From NCBI RefSeq assembly GCF_027789125.1, contig NZ_JAQFVF010000027.1, positions 186,001-250,000 on the forward strand: 64,000 bases of DNA. The letters run 5' to 3'. The DNA comes from Paenibacillus aestuarii. GTDB taxonomy: Bacteria; Bacillota; Bacilli; Paenibacillales; NBRC-103111. Positions 41,260 through 52,015 of the stretch are shown here, in pieces. The translations under genes and the position numbers were made by a program. The notes beneath the pieces were generated by a model that searched no databases, was not told the DNA's origin, and saw only the letters and a list, made by a program, of their open reading frames with translations. Position 1 is the stretch's first letter, and the number at the start of each line of letters is the position of its first letter.

Positions 41260-42297
41260 ATGTTTCAGTTTATTCGCAAATTATTCGCGCCTTCACCTGG
41301 ATCTAAGCCATCGCGCAGGTTAGCTGCCCAGAAAAGGCCGCCTGCATTTCGCTACGATGCTGCGCAGTTGCCGGCAGGGCTGGGCTTACTTCCCGGAGTT
41401 CCGCTGCAACAAGCGGTACTCAGACTGGAAAGCGCCATTCCTTCGGATTATGCGGAGAGATTGAAGCACCGAGTCTTATCGGAGCATCCGCGGATGAGTG
41501 ATGATGAGTTTGCTTGCAAATGGTTTGAATTAAAGCGATTTTTTCTGATGAACCTTATTTTAAAAAGCACGCCGATGTTCAGCTCCTCCATTGATGCCAT
41601 CTGGCATGAAATGCTGATGTTTACAAGGGAATACCAGCGGTTCGGGGAGCGTTTCGCTAGAAGGATCATTCACCATGCGCCGGAGCGGGAACCCAAACAG
41701 ATGCCCGAGGAGCGGGCTTGGTTCGATTGGATCTACGCGCATTTATTTGAAATGGCTCCCTCCAGCCGGATGTGCTGGGGCGGCTTTTTCCGATATCCGC
41801 TCGATCGGGAGCGGATGGATCTGCTGCTGGCTGGCAATGAAACGGAGATTGCCAGCCGCTGGTTTGATCTGGAGCAGGCGAAGCACGATCCGGAGGCGGA
41901 GATGACGATCCGCATGCTCGTGCAGCAAGCGATTCGTGAAGCGCAGCACGCCGCTGAGAGTGACAGGTTTGAAGAGACGGAGTGGGCGCATGAGCGAGCT
42001 GCCGGCAATGGCATCCTGTACATGGCTGGGGCGATGATGTTCTTCTCGATGCTCGGTGAAGACAGCTACGCTGACAGCATGCTGGGAGTGCTGCCTGAAG
42101 GGGAGCTGGAGCGGCAGCAACGGGACTTGAGCAGCTGCTCCTCTTCCGGCTGCAGCAGCTTTGACGGCAGCTGGGACGGCGGCAGTTCCGACGACTCCTC
42201 GGGAGGCGGCTCTGACGGCGGGTCTGGCGACAGCGGCGGAGGCAGCAGTTGCTCGAGCTCGAGCTCCAGCTGCTCTTCTTCCGGCTGCAGCAGTTGA
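41260..42297 (+). CDS. Glycine-rich-domain-like protein with Ser/Cys/Gly tail
   Basis: A 345-residue protein. The middle (about 85-135) carries SSIDAIWHEMLMFTREYQRF and RRIIHHAP, a pattern I recognise from bacterial and plant glycine-rich-domain (GRDP/DUF1399-like) proteins. The last ~60 residues are Ser, Gly, Asp and Cys only, with two CSSSGCSS blocks about 45 residues apart. Residues ~255-270 form a short hydrophobic helix (NGILYMAGAMMFFSML). A single ATG has GGAGGG upstream. Function is unknown. Confidence 0.7.
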   Translation: MFQFIRKLFAPSPGSKPSRRLAAQKRPPAFRYDAAQLPAGLGLLPGVPLQQAVLRLESAIPSDYAERLKHRVLSEHPRMSDDEFACKWFELKRFFLMNLILKSTPMFSSSIDAIWHEMLMFTREYQRFGERFARRIIHHAPEREPKQMPEERAWFDWIYAHLFEMAPSSRMCWGGFFRYPLDRERMDLLLAGNETEIASRWFDLEQAKHDPEAEMTIRMLVQQAIREAQHAAESDRFEETEWAHERAAGNGILYMAGAMMFFSMLGEDSYADSMLGVLPEGELERQQRDLSSCSSSGCSSFDGSWDGGSSDDSSGGGSDGGSGDSGGGSSCSSSSSSCSSSGCSS

Positions 42298-42336
42298 GGC
42301 GGCGGCTGCCTGCGAAGGCGCCGCACCCCGCGCCAA

Positions 42337-42377
42337 AACCTCCAGTTCCCCCTCGGCGGCGGAACTGGAGGTTTTTT
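42337..42377 (+). terminator. Terminator of the Ser/Cys-tail gene
   Basis: AACCTCCAGTTCC (42337-42349) pairs with GGAACTGGAGGTT (42361-42373), followed by an eight-T run. Confidence 0.92.
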
Positions 42378-42440
42378 TTGCGCAAAAACAGACACAGCTC
42401 GTCATTTTTCGTGTATAATAGGGCTTTCAAGTAGGATTCC

Positions 42441-42455
42441 TTAACCTTAGGTTAA
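42441..42455. promoter_or_regulatory. Perfect palindrome upstream of MFS gene
   Basis: TTAACCT-T-AGGTTAA is a perfect 15-base dyad lying 36 bases before the MFS start and about 25 bases after a TATAAT box (42414). It could be an operator; no regulator gene is adjacent. Confidence 0.4.
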
Positions 42456-42491
42456 TTCATATAAACATCCTATTAAAGGAGGCCACTCGGC

Positions 42492-43718
42492 ATGAACCGT
42501 TTTCGGGATTTTCTCCATGCTTATCATCCGATCGTACATACGTTAATCCTTGGAACGGTCATGGCGCGGGCGGCAGCCTCCATGAGCTTGCCGTTTCTAG
42601 CCATCTACTTGTCGCGCAACACGTCGATGAGCGAAGTGATGATCGGCGTCGTAGTTGGCATGGGCGCGCTGGCAGGGACCTTCGGCGGCTTTATTGGCGG
42701 CGCCTTGTCAGACCGCTTCGGCCGGCGGCTCATCATGCTCGTTGCGCTGTTCGGCTGGGCGTTTGTGTTCACTGGCTTCGCACTGGTGAAGCTGCCCGTC
42801 TGGTTCATGCTGCTGAACATGATGAACGGCTTGTGCCGCTCCTTCTATGAACCGGTCTCGCAAGCGCTGATGGCCGATTTAACAGAGCCGGCCAAAAGGT
42901 TCAAAGTTTACTCACTCCGCTATCTGGCCATTAACGTCGGCGTTGCGGTGGGACCTTTGCTTGGCGCTTTCTTTGCCTCGATGGATGGTGCGCTGCCTTT
43001 TCTCATTACCGGGATCGTGTACTTTGTGTACGCGGTGATCCTGCTGGCGCTGTTGAATGCGTTCGGCATCAAGCAGATCGAAGGCGAGAAAAAAGCGCCC
43101 GTCACCCTGGCCTCCGCATGGCGGGTTATCCGTAATGATACGACGTTCCGCTTGTATATGCTCGGCGGCATTATCGGCGCCATCGGCTACTCGCAAGTCA
43201 TGGTGACGTTGTCGCAATACTTGGAGCATAGCTTTGCAGACGGGGTGAAAATGTTTGCGATGCTCATGAGCGTCAACGCCATCGTCGTGATCGTCATGCA
43301 GATCCCGCTGGCACGCTGGGCCGAGAGGTACACGCCGATCATCGCCATCAGTGTCGGCAATCTGCTCTTTGCCCTTGGGGATGTAGGCTTTGCGCTCTCG
43401 CATTCCATCGTAATGTTCGTAATCTCGATGGCCGTGTTTACGCTTGGGGAAATCCTCAATTATCCTGCGGCCAGCATGCTTGTGGACAAACTGGCGCCGG
43501 AGCATATGCGTGGCACTTATTTCGGCGCACAAACGCTCACCAACCTTGGACATTTCATGGGTCCGTGGATTGGCGGCCTGCTGCTAGCTTCATATGGCGG
43601 AAGCTCGCTGTATGCAATCATGGCGGTTGTTACCGTAGCGGGAACCATGTTCTACCACGTCGGCAAACAGAAGCCGTCCAGCCTGGAAATCAGCTCGGAA
43701 GTGTCGAATCGGCAATAA
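42492..43718 (+). CDS. MFS transporter, multidrug-resistance type (MdtH-like)
   Basis: A 408-residue 12-helix MFS protein with motif A GGALSDRFGRRLIML (about 68-82) and a second-half signature EHMRGTYFGAQTLTNLGHFMGPWIGG typical of MdtH/YitZ-like drug exporters. AAAGGAGG precedes the ATG. It is monocistronic; a palindrome lies in its leader. The substrate is unknown. Confidence 0.87.
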   Translation: MNRFRDFLHAYHPIVHTLILGTVMARAAASMSLPFLAIYLSRNTSMSEVMIGVVVGMGALAGTFGGFIGGALSDRFGRRLIMLVALFGWAFVFTGFALVKLPVWFMLLNMMNGLCRSFYEPVSQALMADLTEPAKRFKVYSLRYLAINVGVAVGPLLGAFFASMDGALPFLITGIVYFVYAVILLALLNAFGIKQIEGEKKAPVTLASAWRVIRNDTTFRLYMLGGIIGAIGYSQVMVTLSQYLEHSFADGVKMFAMLMSVNAIVVIVMQIPLARWAERYTPIIAISVGNLLFALGDVGFALSHSIVMFVISMAVFTLGEILNYPAASMLVDKLAPEHMRGTYFGAQTLTNLGHFMGPWIGGLLLASYGGSSLYAIMAVVTVAGTMFYHVGKQKPSSLEISSEVSNRQ

Positions 43719-43803
43719 GGATTGAAATATGAAAAAATAGGACTTGAGAACTATTCGAATTCGATTGAACATCTATTATTCTTGATGGTAAGACTATCAA
43801 CTT

Positions 43804-43833
43804 TTGACAGTTTTCGATACATCTCGCTATTTA
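43804..43833 (+). promoter_or_regulatory. Promoter of the riboswitch transcript
   Basis: TTGACA (43804-43809) lies 18 bases from TATTTA (43828-43833), a weak -10. The riboswitch aptamer begins just after. Confidence 0.5.
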
Positions 43834-43837
43834 ACAT

Positions 43838-43981
43838 CACGATAAGGGCAAACCTGGCGAAAGCCAGCGACGCAAAGCTACAGGGGCTCGCTTGTTCCTT
43901 ATAAGGACGGCTGCCAGCCAGCTGCCGAACGACAGGGCGTTCCAAGACACCCCCTAAGATCGGTTCTTAAAGGCGGGTTTT
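43838..43981 (+). ncRNA. Cyclic-di-GMP-I (GEMM) riboswitch with terminator
   Basis: The aptamer core at 43838-43928 matches the GEMM-I consensus: AGGGCAAACC, a TGGC-GAAA-GCCA stem with GNRA loop, then GCGACGCAAAGC-tacaGGG, and the closing CTGCCG. It aligns block by block with the V. cholerae Vc2 aptamer as I remember it. Downstream, CCCCCTAAGA (about 43950-43959) pairs with TCTTaaAGGcGGG and runs into TTTT (43978-43981), so the expression platform looks like a transcription terminator. It controls the gene at 44039. Confidence 0.92.
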
Positions 43982-44038
43982 ATATACTGTCATCATTTTA
44001 TTTTTTTCTACAAATTATAAAAGGAGGCCGCAAGCCCC

Positions 44039-44347
44039 ATGCAGTCTGAATTGACGCTACATGAAGAGCAAATTCTTACATCCGTATGCGGTAACCATGT
44101 CGCCCGGCTGGTCTCTTCCTCGGACGGCCCTATGCTCACGATCAACAATCGTGAAGAGTACGCATTGCGTGAAACATGCTGGGATGTGGAGATGTTCCAT
44201 GGACGGCACAATAGCATTCTGATTTTTTACTGGAAGGGCGAAGTGAAGCTCTCGGTCAAAATCCCGCCATTATCGCAAGTTGAAGCTTTCTTGACGAATC
44301 TTTACCAAATCCTTACATCCAAATGGAGAACGGTGCAGCCGCAATAG
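44039..44347 (+). CDS. Unknown protein under c-di-GMP riboswitch control
   Basis: A 102-residue soluble protein (MQSELTLHEEQILTSVCGNH...) with predicted mixed alpha/beta structure and one Cys. I recognise no domain. AAAGGAGG lies 11 bases before the ATG. Its transcription starts upstream of a cyclic-di-GMP-I riboswitch, so its level should change with c-di-GMP, implying a role in motility, biofilm, surface or development. It is ended by its own terminator, so it is the only direct target. Confidence 0.75.
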   Translation: MQSELTLHEEQILTSVCGNHVARLVSSSDGPMLTINNREEYALRETCWDVEMFHGRHNSILIFYWKGEVKLSVKIPPLSQVEAFLTNLYQILTSKWRTVQPQ

Positions 44348-44367
44348 GCCTATCCGTTCTTTTTTTA
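44327..44367 (+). terminator. Terminator of the riboswitch-controlled gene
   Basis: AGAACGG (44327-44333) pairs with CCGTTCT (44354-44360), followed by TTTTTTTATTT. The stem overlaps the last codons of the gene. Confidence 0.75.
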
Positions 44368-44471
44368 TTTCCCGCCGACCTTGGCTTGTCACAATAAAGT
44401 TCAGCGCACCCGAATAGGCGCCAGCACATATGTTGGATACAGAACCCCTCGAATGCCTAGGAGGAAAAATC

Positions 44472-45287
44472 ATGGAATTCACGCTGGATTATGAAGAACC
44501 TGCGCTTGATGAGCTGCGGTTTTGGCTGCAAGTGCTTGGCGACCACGCCCGATTTATCCATCATGCTCTCACATCCGATGAAGGTGAGGAGATGGAGCGC
44601 GCTCGCTGTTTCATACAGACTTTGGACCATTTGCTGGAAGTTGCGCAGGGGAACCCTGGGACTGCAGCGCTCACAAGTCTAAACCGTCAATCGTATCTCA
44701 AAGCGCAGGAGCTGCGAGCCTTTAAACTGCACCTGCTGGAGCGCCACGTGACAGGCACAATCGGTTTGAATTTGCCGCCGGCGTTCCTGAATCATATGGT
44801 GAACGAGGCGGAGGAGGCGCTGCGCGTGATGGGCTTTTTGCTGAATCATGAAGTGCCGCCGTCCCCGAGTCCGCTGCAGTTGCATTTGCTATGGCTGCAG
44901 GACGCTTATGGCCACGCCGCTGCGATTGAGGACAATCTGGATCTGACGGAGCATAGGCGCAAAGAGATGAGCCGGCATTTTATTGTTCAGTTCAAAGATT
45001 TTTATATAAAAGCTGTGGAGTTTGCGCAATTTCTCCGCACCAATGTGCAGCAATTTCCGGCGCTGAGCCGTTTGAATAAAGAAGCGGATCTGGAGATGAC
45101 GTTGTTCATCGAGTTTTTGCGGGAGCTGGAAGAGCAGTGTTTGACTTATGAGACGTTGGGCACGCTGACACCGTTAATGGCTGATCATATGCTTAGAGAA
45201 GAGCTCTATTATTTAAAAAAGCTCTCGCAAGTAGCAGGTACGAGAAAGCCGTCAAGCCAAGCAAAGGCACCGAGAATCGAGAATTAA
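44472..45287 (+). CDS. DUF2935 family protein
   Basis: A 271-residue all-helical protein made of two related halves (FWLQVLGDHARFIHHAL near residue 16; LHLLWLQDAYGHAAAIEDNL near 140), the DUF2935 arrangement. The conserved His and Glu residues suggest a ferritin-like dinuclear metal site. The family is found in spore-forming Firmicutes; its function is unknown. The ATG at 44472 follows AGGAGG. Confidence 0.87.
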   Translation: MEFTLDYEEPALDELRFWLQVLGDHARFIHHALTSDEGEEMERARCFIQTLDHLLEVAQGNPGTAALTSLNRQSYLKAQELRAFKLHLLERHVTGTIGLNLPPAFLNHMVNEAEEALRVMGFLLNHEVPPSPSPLQLHLLWLQDAYGHAAAIEDNLDLTEHRRKEMSRHFIVQFKDFYIKAVEFAQFLRTNVQQFPALSRLNKEADLEMTLFIEFLRELEEQCLTYETLGTLTPLMADHMLREELYYLKKLSQVAGTRKPSSQAKAPRIEN

Positions 45288-45355
45288 GAGAAGGAAATAG
45301 TTGCATGCCAGTCTGCTAAATACTATGATGGGGAAAAAGACTAGGAGGAGTCCGC

Positions 45356-45751
45356 TTGAATTTTCAGCGCATTCATCATGCAGCTATCATTTGTTCGGAT
45401 TATGAGCGCTCCAAGCATTTTTATGTGGAATTGCTTGGTTTAACTGTGATTCATGAATCGTACCGGGCAGAGCGGCAATCCTATAAACTTGATATGCGAG
45501 TAGGAGACACGCTTCAGCAGATTGAACTGTTTTCTTTCCCTGAACCGCCGGAGCGGGTAAATCGCCCGGAAGCGCGAGGCCTTAGGCATTTGGCTTTCAC
45601 GGTAGTGGATATGGACGCGGCTGTCCAAGAGCTAACGGACAAAGGCATTGTCGTTGAGCCAGTTCGTATTGACCCAATTACCGGGCAGAAATACACGTTC
45701 TTCGCTGATCCCGACGGGCTGCCTTTGGAGCTGGTGGAAGATGGAGCATGA
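45356..45751 (+). CDS. VOC family protein (glyoxalase/YaeR-like)
   Basis: A 131-residue vicinal-oxygen-chelate domain with RIHHAAIICSDYERSKHFYVELLG at the start and metal-site features (HHAAI, QIELFSF, GLRHLAFTVVDMD, PLELVE). It resembles the YaeR/GloA2 group; the substrate is unknown. It starts with TTG after AGGAGGAG. The next gene's start overlaps its end. Confidence 0.85.
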   Translation: MNFQRIHHAAIICSDYERSKHFYVELLGLTVIHESYRAERQSYKLDMRVGDTLQQIELFSFPEPPERVNRPEARGLRHLAFTVVDMDAAVQELTDKGIVVEPVRIDPITGQKYTFFADPDGLPLELVEDGA

Positions 45752-45893
45752 TCCGAAGATGGAGCAGGATTCTGTTTCGCATGAGGAAAGAACAGATCAG
45801 CAGCCTAAGCTGGCGGTTGTCAAAGGCTGCCTGTGGGGCGTGGTTTGTTCACTCCTCCTGTGGGCGCTGCTGATCTGGCTATGGATCAAATAG
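45741..45893 (+). CDS. Small C-tail-anchored protein (50 aa)
   Basis: A 50-residue protein: an acidic, soluble N-terminal half (MEHDPKMEQDSVSHEERTDQ) and a C-terminal membrane helix (LWGVVCSLLLWALLIWLW). It overlaps the VOC gene by 11 bases in another frame, so translation is probably coupled. A second ATG at 45759 could be the start. The function is unknown. Confidence 0.55.
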   Translation: MEHDPKMEQDSVSHEERTDQQPKLAVVKGCLWGVVCSLLLWALLIWLWIK

Positions 45894-45955
45894 CAATCCC
45901 TCGGAGGGATCAATCGCCTTGATAGAGAGGCCCTGCGAATCCGTGGACAATCAAA

Positions 45956-45986
45956 AAAGAACCTGGGTCATTTCACCAGGTTCTTT
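45956..45986. terminator. Hairpin between VOC unit and rph
   Basis: AAAGAACCTGG (45956-45966) pairs perfectly with CCAGGTTCTTT (45976-45986). It has an A run before and only a weak T run after; it probably ends the VOC transcript just before the rph promoter. Confidence 0.6.
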
Positions 45987-45990
45987 CATA

Positions 45991-46019
45991 TTGCACATCA
46001 GCAGACATGATGCTATAAT
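45991..46019 (+). promoter_or_regulatory. Sigma-A promoter of rph
   Basis: TTGCAC (45991-45996) and TATAAT (46014-46019) are separated by exactly 17 bases. It predicts a 5' leader of about 115 nt before the rph ATG. Confidence 0.8.
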
Positions 46020-46128
46020 CTAAACACAACTGTCGAGAGGTGTGTGGACATATTTGTTTCATCTTACAATTTAAATATACCATGCCGATCATCTCTTGTC
46101 AAACGTTTTTTCTCAATCTAATGGTTAG

Positions 46129-48741
<2,613 letters not shown>

Positions 48742-48743
48742 AA

Positions 48744-48793
48744 AAACAGCGGCAGCTTCAGACCGGTCGTTCAGGTCTTAGCTGTCGCTGTTT
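48744..48793. terminator. Hairpin between convergent rph and methyltransferase genes
   Basis: AAACAGCGGCAGCT (48744-48757) pairs with AGCTGTCGCTGTTT (48780-48793), with an inner AGACC/GGTCT stem. The T run is short. Confidence 0.7.
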
Positions 48794-48809
48794 GGTAGTG
48801 ATCGCGGCT

Positions 48810-49946
48810 TTATTTACGCGGAGGCAGCGGTCCGAGGTACTGGAACAGGTTGCACTCGATCCGGCCGTTGAACAGCTTGCGCTTCTTATCGGCGCGGCGG
48901 CCCATGTAATGCTCGAGCTGCTGGCTCGGGCTCAGAACGAACACGCTCCAGGATGGGAGCTGTCCGGTAATCGAGCCGAGCTGGCGCAGCGCCTGCTCGA
49001 CTTCTTTGGAATCACCAAGCCGCTCCCCATAGGGAGGGTTGGTGATGAGGCAGCCGTAGTCGCCGCGCGGGCGCGCCTTGGCTACAGGTTCCACGCGGAA
49101 CTGCAGCTCCTTGGCAAGCCCCGCCGACTTCGCGGCGGCCTGCGCGACCTCGATGGCTGCGCTGTCGATGTCGCTGCCGACGATCTCCAGCGGGACATCG
49201 TCACGTACGGCGTCGTAGGCCTCGTCGCGGGCCTGCTCCCACAGCTCGAAGGGGACGTTGTCCCACTCTTCGCTAGGGAAGCTGCGTCGCAGACCGGGCG
49301 CAATGTTCCAGCCGATCATCGCCGCCTCGATCGGAATCGTTCCCGACCCGCAGAACGGGTCGTATAGCGGGCGCTCGACGCGCCAACGGCTCAGCAGGAT
49401 CATCGCGGCGGCCATCGTCTCTTTGAGCGGCGCTTCCGTGACGAGCTTGCGGTAGCCGCGCTTGTGCAGGCTCGGGCCGGTCGTATCGATCGTCAGCGTG
49501 GCGATATCGTTCAGCAGCGCGACTTCGATAACATAGCGGGCACCGGTTTCGGCGAACCATTCGCTGCCGTAGCGCAGCTTCATTTTTTCAACAATCGCCT
49601 TCTTAACGATCCCTTGGCAAGCAGGCACGCTGGATAGCTGCGATTTATGCGAGCGCCCTTCCACAGGAAATTCGGCATCCGCTGGAATCCAATCCGGCCA
49701 CGCCAGAGCTTTGGTACCTTCAAATAGCTCATCGAAGGTGAGCGCCTGGAATTGCCCCATCAGCACCAGGATGCGGTCGGCTGTGCGCAGCCATATATTT
49801 GCCCGGCAAATCGCCAGTTCATCGCCGATAAAGCGTACGCGACCGTTCTCGACGGTCACCTCCGTATAGCCGAGCTCGCGGACTTCGCGGGCGACGACAG
49901 CCTCTAGTCCCATCGGACACGTAGCAATTAATTCAAGTCGTGACAT
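48810..49946 (-). CDS. THUMP-domain rRNA methyltransferase (RlmL/YpsC-like)
   Basis: A 378-residue protein: N-terminal THUMP and ferredoxin-like region (about 1-160), then a class I methyltransferase with PFCGSGTIPIEAAMIGWNIAPG and the N6-adenine/N2-guanine motif NPPYGERLG. It resembles B. subtilis YpsC and the N-terminal half of E. coli RlmL, predicted to make m2G in 23S rRNA. The start at 49946 has AAAGGG upstream. It is divergent from the O-methyltransferase gene. Confidence 0.9.
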   Translation of the reverse strand: MSRLELIATCPMGLEAVVAREVRELGYTEVTVENGRVRFIGDELAICRANIWLRTADRILVLMGQFQALTFDELFEGTKALAWPDWIPADAEFPVEGRSHKSQLSSVPACQGIVKKAIVEKMKLRYGSEWFAETGARYVIEVALLNDIATLTIDTTGPSLHKRGYRKLVTEAPLKETMAAAMILLSRWRVERPLYDPFCGSGTIPIEAAMIGWNIAPGLRRSFPSEEWDNVPFELWEQARDEAYDAVRDDVPLEIVGSDIDSAAIEVAQAAAKSAGLAKELQFRVEPVAKARPRGDYGCLITNPPYGERLGDSKEVEQALRQLGSITGQLPSWSVFVLSPSQQLEHYMGRRADKKRKLFNGRIECNLFQYLGPLPPRK

Positions 49947-50071
49947 GTTTATTTCCCTTTCTGCGCGGGTTGTACATCGTTCCCAAAACTCATACAATTA
50001 ACAAGTATAGGGCAAATGGGGTACACTTACAAATGAATGCCATGCGTTCGATGGCTCAGGAGGAGATTACA

Positions 50072-50707
50072 ATGGAAACGATATCAGCGGAAAGCTATAT
50101 GGAAGGCTTATATAAGGAAGATGAAGTGCTGGAGCGGGTCAAAGCGGACATTCGCGACCGCAATATGCCGGAGATCTCGATTGCGCCGGGATACGGCCGC
50201 CTGCTGACTATGCTGGTCGGCATGATTGGCGCGACGCGCGTCTTGGAAATTGGCGCTCTAGGCGGTTACAGCGGCATTTGCTTGGCGCGGGGGCTGAAGG
50301 AAGGCGGCAAGCTGATCTCGCTTGAGCTGAAGGAAGAGTTTGCCGACGTGGCGAAGCGCAATGTCAGCGAGGCTGGCTTAGGCGGTTACGTGGAATACCG
50401 GATCGGTGAGGCGCTGCATCATTTGGAGCAGCTGCGTGCGGAAGGTGCGCGCTTCGATTTCTTTTTCATTGATGCGGACAAAGTGAATTATCCGAACTAT
50501 TTGGAGTATGCGATTCAGTTGGCGAACCCGGGAGCGGTGATCGCCGGCGACAATACGCTGATGCGCGGCAAGGTTGTGGACGACAACCAGACGAAAGCGT
50601 CGGTGCAAGCGATGCGCAAGTTCAACAGCCTGATTGCTACAGATCCGCGTCTGGAGAGCACGATTCTTCCGGCGTATGACGGGCTGGCTCTGGCCCGTGT
50701 GAAATAA
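50072..50707 (+). CDS. SAM-dependent O-methyltransferase (COMT-like)
   Basis: A 211-residue class I methyltransferase of the Methyltransf_3 family. It has LEIGALGGYSGICLARGL (58-75) for SAM and FDFFFIDADKVNYPNYLEY for the metal and substrate side. The ATG at 50072 follows AGGAGG at ideal spacing, so the longer upstream frame from 49940 is not used. It is a paralogue of the gene at 9692. The substrate is unknown, with catechol-like compounds or tRNA hydroxyuridine (TrmR-like) as possibilities. Confidence 0.87.
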   Translation: METISAESYMEGLYKEDEVLERVKADIRDRNMPEISIAPGYGRLLTMLVGMIGATRVLEIGALGGYSGICLARGLKEGGKLISLELKEEFADVAKRNVSEAGLGGYVEYRIGEALHHLEQLRAEGARFDFFFIDADKVNYPNYLEYAIQLANPGAVIAGDNTLMRGKVVDDNQTKASVQAMRKFNSLIATDPRLESTILPAYDGLALARVK

Positions 50708-50711
50708 ACAT

Positions 50712-50758
50712 AAAAAGCGGTTGGCGGTCAATCAAGTTGCCGTTCAACCGCTTTTTTT
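50712..50758. terminator. Terminator of the O-methyltransferase gene
   Basis: AAAAAGCGGTT (50712-50722) pairs with AACCGCTTTTT (50746-50756), followed by more T. It also serves the convergent small gene. Confidence 0.9.
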
Positions 50759-50762
50759 GCGT

Positions 50763-50981
50763 TTAAGACGCTTTCTGCATCGTTTGGTTTAATTCGTTGT
50801 TCGTAGGCTCTCTCAGTGTGGCAGGCTTCACTTGTGTAATCGTTGGTGTGACATCTGGACTCGATATAGGAGGTCTGGTTTGCTGCTTATGTAGCGAGAT
50901 CGCGCTGATGCTATTCCAATAGATGAACAACAGCTCCGCACAAATGACAACGAAGATAACTTTTCGCCAGTTAAGCTTCAT
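50763..50981 (-). CDS. Small membrane-anchored protein (72 aa)
   Basis: A 72-residue protein: basic start MKLNWRKV, one membrane helix (8-27), then a Thr/Pro-rich external segment (TRPPISSPDVTPTITQVKPA). AAGG lies nine bases before the ATG at 50981. The family is not recognised. Confidence 0.6.
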   Translation of the reverse strand: MKLNWRKVIFVVICAELLFIYWNSISAISLHKQQTRPPISSPDVTPTITQVKPATLREPTNNELNQTMQKAS

Positions 50982-51090
50982 GCAAGGTAACCTTCCTTTT
51001 CTCAACAATACACCTATATTACCATATTGTGGAATAATCAGCCAGCTTTTTTTGAACTAGGGTTAGACGCGTCAGTTTGTACACAACGAA

Positions 51091-51870
51091 TTACTTATGG
51101 ACCCGTGCCGTGCGAAGCTCAAGCTCATATCTGCGGCTTTCGGGCATTTCAACATCATAGGCGAGCTGGATTGATAGGCCAATATCATAGGGGACCCGCA
51201 CAAATTGAATCGAAAACCCGGCTGGACCGGAGCTCTCCTGCTCGCCTTCGACGATGCCATAACAGGCTTGCGGGATGCCGTCATAGGGGGTACCGACGCT
51301 GCCCACATTGAACAAGAGGAGTCCTTCCTTCGCTTGGTCCTGATGCACATCCAGCTTGTCGTGTAGGGGCTTGAGCGAAAGCAGGTAAGGGACATGGATG
51401 TCCCCGTAGCCGACGATGTCCGGGAACTTGCCATCCTCAGGCGTGCCGGTCATTTCGGTGTGCTGAAACATAGCTTGGCGCTCTTCTTTGGAAGCTTTGC
51501 GTTTCACCCGATGAAACACGCTTTGTGCGGAAGCGTGGAAAAGCCGCAGCAGCTTGCCGCTCATGCGCACATCGACCGAAAAAGGCAGCTGCGCCAAATA
51601 CGCGAGCCGCTCTTCCCCAAGCTGTCGCTGGTGCCATAGTCCAGCAGGCTGATCTTGGGCATACGTGATGCCCAGATCCCAATTGCCTTGGACGACTGTC
51701 TCGCACACGCCACGAATGCAGTCGACGGCTTCAGCTGAGCCAGGACCTTTGCCGACGAGATCGCCGAGACAGATAATTCGGCTGATATCCCGGCGTCTAA
51801 TATCTTGCAAAACGGCTTCCAGCGCTGGCATATTGCCGTGAATGTCAGAGATGATTGCGATTTTTTCCAA
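51091..51870 (-). CDS. Calcineurin-like metallophosphoesterase
   Basis: A 259-residue phosphoesterase with the metal motifs SDIHGN (8-13), GDLVGKGP (36-43), GNWD (62-65) and NVGSVGTP (about 190). The fourth motif, normally GHTH, reads GYGDIHVP, so the first His is replaced by Asp. It belongs to the YfcE/Pgp group of cytosolic phosphodiesterases. The substrate is unknown. Confidence 0.82.
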   Translation of the reverse strand: MEKIAIISDIHGNMPALEAVLQDIRRRDISRIICLGDLVGKGPGSAEAVDCIRGVCETVVQGNWDLGITYAQDQPAGLWHQRQLGEERLAYLAQLPFSVDVRMSGKLLRLFHASAQSVFHRVKRKASKEERQAMFQHTEMTGTPEDGKFPDIVGYGDIHVPYLLSLKPLHDKLDVHQDQAKEGLLLFNVGSVGTPYDGIPQACYGIVEGEQESSGPAGFSIQFVRVPYDIGLSIQLAYDVEMPESRRYELELRTARVHK

Positions 51871-52015
51871 GGTGGCGCATCCTTTCTTTGGGAACCGTTG
51901 CGGTTGGTTCCAATGTTTTATTTATACCACATGAAGCGGGTTCTGAGAATGAGAGACCCTTTGCGCATACCGCAATGTTTATCCTTCTGGTATAATCTAG
52001 GTTGGGGAAAGGGGA

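Noticed and set aside
41666..42430. Minus-strand frames opposite the Ser/Cys-tail gene
   Set aside because: Arg/Ser-rich low-complexity products from the complement of the repeat tail, without start signals.
43751..43945. Minus-strand 64-codon frame over the riboswitch
   Set aside because: The DNA here is explained by the conserved riboswitch aptamer; the frame has no ribosome binding site.
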